From CALBPI01 sp039815365 (GTDB lineage Bacteria > Pseudomonadota > Gammaproteobacteria > Steroidobacterales > Woeseiaceae): a stretch of 27,799 nucleotides of DNA. The notes beneath the pieces are model-generated. The model was not told where the DNA came from and ran no database searches. It saw only the letters and a list, made by a program, of their open reading frames with translations. The position numbers were made by a program, and so were the translations under genes. The stretch is from the NCBI GenBank assembly GCA_039815365.1, contig JBCBZK010000037.1, positions 1 through 27,799 on the forward strand. The letters are read 5' to 3'. The number at the start of each line of letters is the position of its first letter. Within the stretch, counting starts at the first letter, position 1. Positions 23,458-27,799 of the stretch are shown here, piece after piece.

Positions 23458-24816
23458 TTAACTGTGTGTTTCTACACGGAATGATGGTTTGTAGTCGCCG
23501 GAAATTTTCATGCGTCTCTGCGCGACGAATGATCTGAGCAAATCATCGAGCAATTCACTGACACGTTGTGAGCCGCGCAACACGAACGGACCGTTGCGAC
23601 GCACGTTTGCCACCGTCTCTTCGCGAATGTTGCCGGCAACGATGCCGGAGAACGCGCGCCGCAAATTCGCGGCTAACTCATGGCTTGGCAATGACTCCGA
23701 AAGATCGAGCGCCGCCATACTTTCGTGTGTCGGCTCGAACGGCTGCTGAAAGCTCGGATCAATATGCAAACGCCAATTGAAATAGAAGGCATCGCCATCG
23801 CGGCGTCGGCGCATTTCGACACGATCCAAACCGCTCTGCATGATCGTTGCGACGCGTTCTGGGTCGTCCTCGACGATCGTGTAGCGCTTGGTCGCCGCCT
23901 CTCCAACCGTGTTCGCGATGAAGTGATCAATCTTCTCGAAGTACTCAGCACTGCCCGCTGGCCCGGTCAGCACCAGCGGAAACTCACGGCCTGCGTTGTG
24001 GGGATGTAGCAAGATACCTAACAGATAGAGGATCTCCTCCGCAGTACCGACACCGCCAGGGAATACAATGATGCCATGCGCGGTGCGCACGAATGCTTCA
24101 AGGCGTTTCTCCATGTCCGGCATAATCACTAACTCGTTGACAATCGGGTTGGGTGATTCCGCCGCAATGATTCCGGGCTCCGAGATACCGATATAGCGCC
24201 CATTACGAATACGTTGCTTGGAATGGCCAATCGTTGCACCTTTCATTGGGCCTTTCATCGCGCCCGGCCCACAGCCCGTGCAGATCTGCATGCCGCGCAA
24301 ACCTAATTCATAACCCACTTTCTTGGTGTAGTCGTATTCGTCACGACTAATCGCGTGACCACCCCAGCAGACGACGACATCCACTTCTGTGCGCTTACTG
24401 ACCACACCAGCGTGCCGCAGGATATGGAATACGATATCCGTTAAGTGCTCCGGCTGGTCAAGGTCGAAACGACCGTTGCCGGAAAACTCGGAATGAAAAA
24501 ACACAATGTCGCGCAACACGGAAAACAACAGCTCACGGGTACCGCGAATCATCTGTCCGTCCACGAACGCTGTATCAGGTGCATTACGAAGTGCGAGTCG
24601 AACACCGCGATCGACTTGCAGAATCGTAATATCAAAGTCTTCGTATTGACGCATCAGCTCTGTCGCATCGTCTGTCATCGAGCCACTGGTCAATACGGCA
24701 AGCGCACAACGGCGCAGCAAAGGATACAGGCCGCCCTCACTCTTGCTGCGCAGTGCCTCTACCTCCAGATGCGACAAAACCTCCAGAGAGCCTTCCGGTG
24801 CAACTTCAATATCCAA
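23458..24816 (-). CDS. ppnN: Pyrimidine/purine nucleotide 5'-monophosphate nucleosidase (LOG family)
   Basis: PpnN (YgdH) cleaves nucleotide monophosphates to base and ribose 5-phosphate, and in E. coli it binds (p)ppGpp. The 452-residue product is full length and collinear with E. coli PpnN: GSLEVLSHLEVEAL, LAVLTSGSMTDD, VVVCWGGHAIS, ICTGCGPGAMKGPMKGA, PGGVGTAEE (the LOG motif), RRAFSGIVAGN and FVAQRRMKI. The start is TTG at 24816: an in-frame TAA lies 15 bases upstream, AGGA precedes it, and the alignment with E. coli fits from this codon. It follows the L,D-transpeptidase gene by 23 bases. Confidence 0.95.
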   Translation of the reverse strand: MDIEVAPEGSLEVLSHLEVEALRSKSEGGLYPLLRRCALAVLTSGSMTDDATELMRQYEDFDITILQVDRGVRLALRNAPDTAFVDGQMIRGTRELLFSVLRDIVFFHSEFSGNGRFDLDQPEHLTDIVFHILRHAGVVSKRTEVDVVVCWGGHAISRDEYDYTKKVGYELGLRGMQICTGCGPGAMKGPMKGATIGHSKQRIRNGRYIGISEPGIIAAESPNPIVNELVIMPDMEKRLEAFVRTAHGIIVFPGGVGTAEEILYLLGILLHPHNAGREFPLVLTGPAGSAEYFEKIDHFIANTVGEAATKRYTIVEDDPERVATIMQSGLDRVEMRRRRDGDAFYFNWRLHIDPSFQQPFEPTHESMAALDLSESLPSHELAANLRRAFSGIVAGNIREETVANVRRNGPFVLRGSQRVSELLDDLLRSFVAQRRMKISGDYKPSFRVETHS

Positions 24817-24839
24817 GATGTAATTTCCTTATCAGTGCT

Positions 24840-25352
24840 TCAGGGCAGAATGTCGATCGGTGTTCCGGGCTCGGTCATGAGCCATATGTCGATCATTGCA
24901 AGATTGGATACGGCGATACAGCCATTCGTCCAATCGCTGGTTGCATAAAAACCGGGGGAGTAACGCGGTTCGTTCGGTTGGCCGTGGATCATGATTTGCC
25001 CACCCGGATTTCGCCCCAACTGACGCGCTTGCTCGCGGTCTGCCGCAGACGGATAGGAAACGCGGATCGATAAGAAGAAACGGCTCTGGGTGTTGCGCTG
25101 GTCAAGAAAGTAGCGCCCCTCAGGTGTGCGGTTGTCGCCTTCTTCGCGTTTGTCACCCTCAGGCTCAGCACCGAGTGCGATGACAAACTCGCGCATGATC
25201 TCGTCACCGCGATACAGCCGCAGCCAACGCGCTGATTTATTCACAACGACTCTGTCTGCCAGTTGTGGCGCGTCTTGTGCGGCTGCGGGTGCGCTGCGCG
25301 CGATAGCAACGGCTAGCAATGCGACAAGTAGCAATCGTGCGAACAATGGCAT
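24840..25352 (-). CDS. L,D-transpeptidase / YkuD-family cell-wall protein
   Basis: Periplasmic YkuD-domain enzyme that forms or breaks peptidoglycan cross-links or lipoprotein links using a catalytic Cys. From the ATG at 25352 it has 170 residues, with a signal peptide of about 25 residues (cleavage near AAAQ-DA) and a domain showing VVVNKSARWLRLYR, TPEGRYFLD, the MIHGQPN motif (His 123) and SDWTNGCIAVSN with catalytic Cys 145. A GGGGGA stretch precedes the start. The sequence resembles short stand-alone YkuD proteins (the group that includes the amidase DpaA/YafK), so whether it makes or removes links is not settled. It is probably co-transcribed with ppnN. Confidence 0.88.
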   Translation of the reverse strand: MPLFARLLLVALLAVAIARSAPAAAQDAPQLADRVVVNKSARWLRLYRGDEIMREFVIALGAEPEGDKREEGDNRTPEGRYFLDQRNTQSRFFLSIRVSYPSAADREQARQLGRNPGGQIMIHGQPNEPRYSPGFYATSDWTNGCIAVSNLAMIDIWLMTEPGTPIDILP

Positions 25353-25378
25353 CGCGTCCCCCGAACAGCTTAGCCGAT

Positions 25379-25409
25379 AAAAAAAGGCCGAGCGCACACA
25401 CGCTCGGCC
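25379..25409 (-). terminator. Rho-independent terminator of the DUF4332 gene
   Basis: On the minus strand GGCCGAGCG and CGCTCGGCC form a perfect 9-base stem with a 6-base loop, followed by seven T residues (the A run 25379-25385 on the plus strand). It lies 42 bases after the DUF4332 stop and 26 bases before the L,D-transpeptidase start, so the latter needs its own promoter or read-through. Confidence 0.85.
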
Positions 25410-25451
25410 CTTATTGTCGCAACAAACCGTGTGTTTGGCGACAACGCGTTC

Positions 25452-25856
25452 CTAGTAATGGACCGCGCGCGGCAGTTTTTTCGCTTGCGCAACCCAGTCA
25501 GTCACTTGCTTTTCTGATGGCAATACGCGAACAAGCTTCTTCTCTGCGTTCAGCTCTTTCATCTTAGCTGTGAGATTTTCGGCATTGCGGCCAGCCAATT
25601 CAGGCACCGTATCAACGCCAGCGCATTCCAACAGATCTGAATACTCACTGCCCACGCCTTTAATACGACACAAGTCAGCGCGGTTGACCCATTCAAGAAT
25701 TTGCTTCTCGGTGCAACCTGAGTCTGCCGCAACTTTCTTGCGACCGGCTTTGGTGCCACCAATCTCGAGCAAGTGTTCCTGACTCCGGCAACCAACAGAG
25801 GTCAATTTCTCTGCGTACGTTGGGCCGATCCCCTCTATGTCAGACAACTTCGTCAT
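25452..25856 (-). CDS. DUF4332 helix-hairpin-helix protein
   Basis: Cytosolic 134-residue protein of the DUF4332 type, built of two HhH-like modules: SDIEGIGPTYAEKLTSVG at about 5-22 and CRIKGVGSEYSDLLECAG at about 63-80, separated by a helix containing EKQILEWVNRADL. Such modules usually contact DNA or other nucleic acids, but the family has no fixed function. The ATG at 25856 follows AGGAGAGG, a near-perfect ribosome-binding site, which fixes the start. It lies 98 bases after the membrane protein and before a strong terminator. Confidence 0.88.
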   Translation of the reverse strand: MTKLSDIEGIGPTYAEKLTSVGCRSQEHLLEIGGTKAGRKKVAADSGCTEKQILEWVNRADLCRIKGVGSEYSDLLECAGVDTVPELAGRNAENLTAKMKELNAEKKLVRVLPSEKQVTDWVAQAKKLPRAVHY

Positions 25857-25954
25857 CCATCCTCTCCTAAACAATGATAAAAGGCAGGCGACGATCTGTC
25901 CTCGCCAGCACGGTCATGGTAATCAACCGGAGGCGCGGCGTAAAACGCTGCAGG

Positions 25955-26380
25955 TTAACGATCGTAGCGGCGACGCGTCGCGTGGACGTTTTTGCCAACG
26001 ATCCAGCCAATTGAAAAACCAATACCACCGGCGAACACAGCGTAGTACGGCAAGTACTGAAACAAGAGCGCCGGTGTCACCGCTCGACTCGCAATGCTCG
26101 ACCAATCATAGACAAATGCGCCATGTAAATAGACCAATAACCCGCACGATGGCACCAAAAACCCGATCCAACCAAGCCACCACCGTAAATCGTCGGCATA
26201 CCGCGCCAGAATGATGACCAGGCCGCACCAGGCAACCAGCACGACAGACAGATTGCGTGCGATGAACTGACCGGTGGGATTGGCGACGACGATGACCCAT
26301 GCAACCGCGAGCAAGAGCGCGGTCGCAATGACCAGAATCAGACGCGACCGGCGCCGGTGGTTGGCAACAAATGTAGACAT
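25955..26380 (-). CDS. Hypothetical four-helix membrane protein
   Basis: Integral membrane protein of 141 residues with four hydrophobic helices at about 14-33, 44-61, 67-87 and 105-128 and a basic C-terminus. No family signature is recognised, and there is no enzyme motif or lipobox. The ATG at 26380 has a weak GTGAG ahead of it. It is followed by the DUF4332 gene on the same strand and is divergent from the aspartoacylase-like gene across a 92-base region with candidate promoters. Confidence 0.7.
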   Translation of the reverse strand: MSTFVANHRRRSRLILVIATALLLAVAWVIVVANPTGQFIARNLSVVLVAWCGLVIILARYADDLRWWLGWIGFLVPSCGLLVYLHGAFVYDWSSIASRAVTPALLFQYLPYYAVFAGGIGFSIGWIVGKNVHATRRRYDR

Positions 26381-26415
26381 TGCTCACAGAAAAAACAGTG
26401 ACTTGGACGTAGCAT

Positions 26416-26446
26416 GTTATATGTTAACTTAACGTCCCGCCGTCAA
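26416..26446 (-). promoter_or_regulatory. Candidate sigma70 promoter for the four-helix membrane protein
   Basis: On the minus strand TTGACG (plus 26441-26446) and TATAAC (plus 26416-26421) are each one base off consensus, with a slightly long 19-base spacer. The stretch also holds an AT-rich GTTAAC/TTAAC motif that may serve the divergent gene. This is a sequence match only. Confidence 0.4.
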
Positions 26447-26472
26447 CAGCCTCTTGTGGATTTTTCGCCCTT

Positions 26473-27645
26473 ATGCGCCATTTCACTCGTTTTTTTGCCT
26501 TGATGCTTGCCGTGACCGCTGTAACCGCGTTCGGCAATGAAAATGTCGTTGGCTCGAACGAGCCGCTGGCGGCCGACGAGCCCGTGCTGCGCGACGGATT
26601 CGGATTGTTCACCGGTCAGACGTTCGAAGAACATGGGCCGCTTGAGCTGCTCGGCGAGAAAATCCCACCGGGCAGCTATCGCCAGCTGACGTGGTCAGCC
26701 ACCCAATTGTTCGAAGGACTACCCGTCGATACACCGGTGCTGGTCGTCCACGGGCGCCAGCCTGGGCCGGTGCTGTGTCTGACCGCCGCCGTACATGGCG
26801 ACGAACTAAACGGCATAGAGATCGTGCGCCGCGTATTGCATGGCCTGCAGCCGAGCCGGTTGGGCGGCACCGTGATCGGCGTGCCGATCGTTAATATTCA
26901 GGGCTTTCGTCGCGGAACGCGCTATCTGCCTGACCGTCGCGACCTGAACCGCCACTTTCCTGGCTCGACGAGCGGCTCGGCGGCCTCGCGCATTGCGAGC
27001 TCTTTCTTCAACAATATCGTGCTGCACTGCGATGCGTTGGTCGACTTGCACACAGGCTCTTTCGAACGCACCAATCTGCCGCAATTGCGCGCGGACCTCT
27101 CGGACGAAAGTGTCACCGAGCTGGCGCAGGGCTTTGGCGCGACCGTTATCGTCAACAGCCGGGCGCGTTCCGGCACCCTGCGCTACGCCGCAACGGTCGC
27201 TGGCGTGCCGACTGTCACCCTTGAAGCTGGCGGCCCAGGAGAGCTCGAGTCCCTTGAAGTGACACACGGTGTCAAAGGCGTCGAGACACTAATGCATAAC
27301 CTGCGCATGGTCGTTAGCGAACGACCCTGGACAGAAGAGGAAGAGACGTATCTGCGCTCCGCGTGGGTACGTGCAGACCGCGGCGGTATTTTGATCGCTA
27401 ACGTCGAGCTCGGCAGTCGCGTGACAGAAGGTGACTTGCTAGGGCGCGTCACCGATCCAATCACGAACGATACCATCGGTATTTATGCACCCCTGGCTGG
27501 CCGGATTATCGGCATGGCACGAAACCAGGTCGTCATGCCCGGCTTTGCGGCTTTCCATTTGGGCATCAGTCGACCATCAGATAACGACGTCATGCGCAGT
27601 GCTACACCACAAGACGATGACGACGCCACTGACAAGTCTGAGTAG
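26473..27645 (+). CDS. Exported succinylglutamate desuccinylase/aspartoacylase-family zinc enzyme
   Basis: Metal-dependent deacylase or amidohydrolase of the AstE/AspA family (M14-like fold), 390 residues. Residues 1-22 form a signal peptide, unusual since characterised AstE and aspartoacylase are cytosolic. Zinc ligands are His 108 and Glu 111 in AAVHGDELNG and His 193 in VDLHTG. The substrate-binding DRRDLNRHFPG (154-164) and the catalytic-Glu segment TVTLEAGGPGELE follow, then a C-terminal beta domain. The natural substrate is unknown and may be a periplasmic N-acyl or peptide compound. The ATG has only a weak GTGGA upstream. It converges with htpX, with 30 bases between. Confidence 0.85.
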   Translation: MRHFTRFFALMLAVTAVTAFGNENVVGSNEPLAADEPVLRDGFGLFTGQTFEEHGPLELLGEKIPPGSYRQLTWSATQLFEGLPVDTPVLVVHGRQPGPVLCLTAAVHGDELNGIEIVRRVLHGLQPSRLGGTVIGVPIVNIQGFRRGTRYLPDRRDLNRHFPGSTSGSAASRIASSFFNNIVLHCDALVDLHTGSFERTNLPQLRADLSDESVTELAQGFGATVIVNSRARSGTLRYAATVAGVPTVTLEAGGPGELESLEVTHGVKGVETLMHNLRMVVSERPWTEEEETYLRSAWVRADRGGILIANVELGSRVTEGDLLGRVTDPITNDTIGIYAPLAGRIIGMARNQVVMPGFAAFHLGISRPSDNDVMRSATPQDDDDATDKSE

Positions 27646-27660
27646 CGCCCTAGCGTGAAC

Positions 27661-27676
27661 GACGCAGTCTTGCGTC
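27661..27676. repeat. Short perfect inverted repeat between convergent genes
   Basis: GACGCA (27661-27666) and TGCGTC (27671-27676) form a 6-base stem with a GTCT loop in the 30-base gap between the aspartoacylase-like gene and the htpX stop. No T run follows on either strand, so it is at most a weak bidirectional hairpin. Confidence 0.35.
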
Positions 27677-27799
27677 TAACGCAATACCGGACGCTCCAGC
27701 GCAGCAATGCGATCTTCCAACGGCGGATGGGACATGAACAGCTTCTTGAAGCCGGCGCCGGTCATTCCGCCAATACCCATCGCAGCCATCTCGCGTGGC
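27676..27799 (-). CDS. htpX: HtpX-type M48 membrane metalloprotease, 3' end only
   Basis: The minus strand from the window edge is open for about 41 codons to a TAG. The peptide includes REMAAMGIGGMTGAG and then FKKLFMSHPPLEDRIAALER, the C-terminal signature of HtpX and related M48 proteases, where the (S/T)HPPxxxRIxAL motif is conserved. The active-site HExxH and membrane helices would lie beyond the window. HtpX degrades misfolded inner-membrane proteins. The family is recognised with good confidence from this short piece, but HtpX itself rather than another M48 member is less sure. Confidence 0.75.
   Translation of the reverse strand, partial: PREMAAMGIGGMTGAGFKKLFMSHPPLEDRIAALERPVLR

Noticed and set aside
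24445..24948. 167-codon plus-strand reading frame antisense to ppnN
   Set aside because: It is out-of-frame shadow of a strongly conserved gene, has no recognisable domain, and runs through the ppnN start and into the next gene.
1..27799. CRISPR arrays, tRNA or rRNA genes, insertion sequences, prophage or integrase genes
   Set aside because: No regularly spaced repeats, no clover-leaf tRNA pattern noticed, and no transposase or integrase motifs; all sizeable genes belong to chromosomal families.

Overview
This window is ordinary chromosomal backbone from a gammaproteobacterium. It is densely packed and moderately GC-rich, and I see no phage, insertion sequence, CRISPR array, rRNA or tRNA. 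Two blocks match the gene order I know from Pseudomonas aeruginosa: gshB-tonB-yqgE-ruvX-pyrB, and pilU/pilT-yggS-proC-yggT-DUF4426. These support a type IV-piliated, Gram-negative gammaproteobacterium. They do not identify the genus; several details differ from Pseudomonas, including an apbE between gshB and tonB, a PyrK-like gene where pyrC' would be, and three retraction ATPases.

Layout. At 1-5961 (+) are glutathione synthetase, a lipoprotein FAD:protein FMN transferase, a TonB-family protein, YqgE, RuvX, aspartate carbamoyltransferase and a PyrK-like iron-sulfur flavoprotein, with many overlapping junctions. At 5984-9310 (-) is a three-gene operon, pilT then pilU then a second PilU-like ATPase. 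Divergent from it, 9390-12078 (+) carries yggS, proC, yggT and a DUF4426 lipoprotein, ending at a strong terminator. An HU-like gene with its own terminator follows (12282-12692).

At 12712-15635 (-) an antiporter with a TrkA-N domain, an alpha/beta hydrolase and a TerB-domain protein form one unit. At 15826-16934 (+) a membrane-anchored coiled-coil/helix-hairpin-helix protein is coupled to an OmpA-domain protein. The latter's 3' end overlaps that of a convergent TonB-C-domain gene, which lies downstream of msrB and an FKBP lipoprotein (16891-18331, -). At 18511-20714 (+) is a two-gene osmoprotectant-type ABC importer in which binding protein and permease are fused.

At 20715-25352 (-) come an L,D-transpeptidase, ppnN, three small hypothetical ORFs and htpG. 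At 25452-26380 (-) are a four-helix membrane protein and a DUF4332 protein. The window ends with an exported aspartoacylase-like metalloenzyme (+) and the 3' end of htpX (-).

Functional themes are type IV pilus retraction, pyrimidine, proline and glutathione metabolism, envelope maintenance (L,D-transpeptidase, OmpA, TonB proteins, HtpX) and stress protection (HtpG, MsrB, osmolyte uptake, cation/proton exchange). I found no clear unprecedented system. The best leads are the third PilT-family ATPase with a changed His box, the membrane/HhH plus OmpA pair, the PyrK-like gene without a visible PyrD, and the small-ORF cluster between ppnN and htpG. No intergenic gap exceeds about 210 bases.
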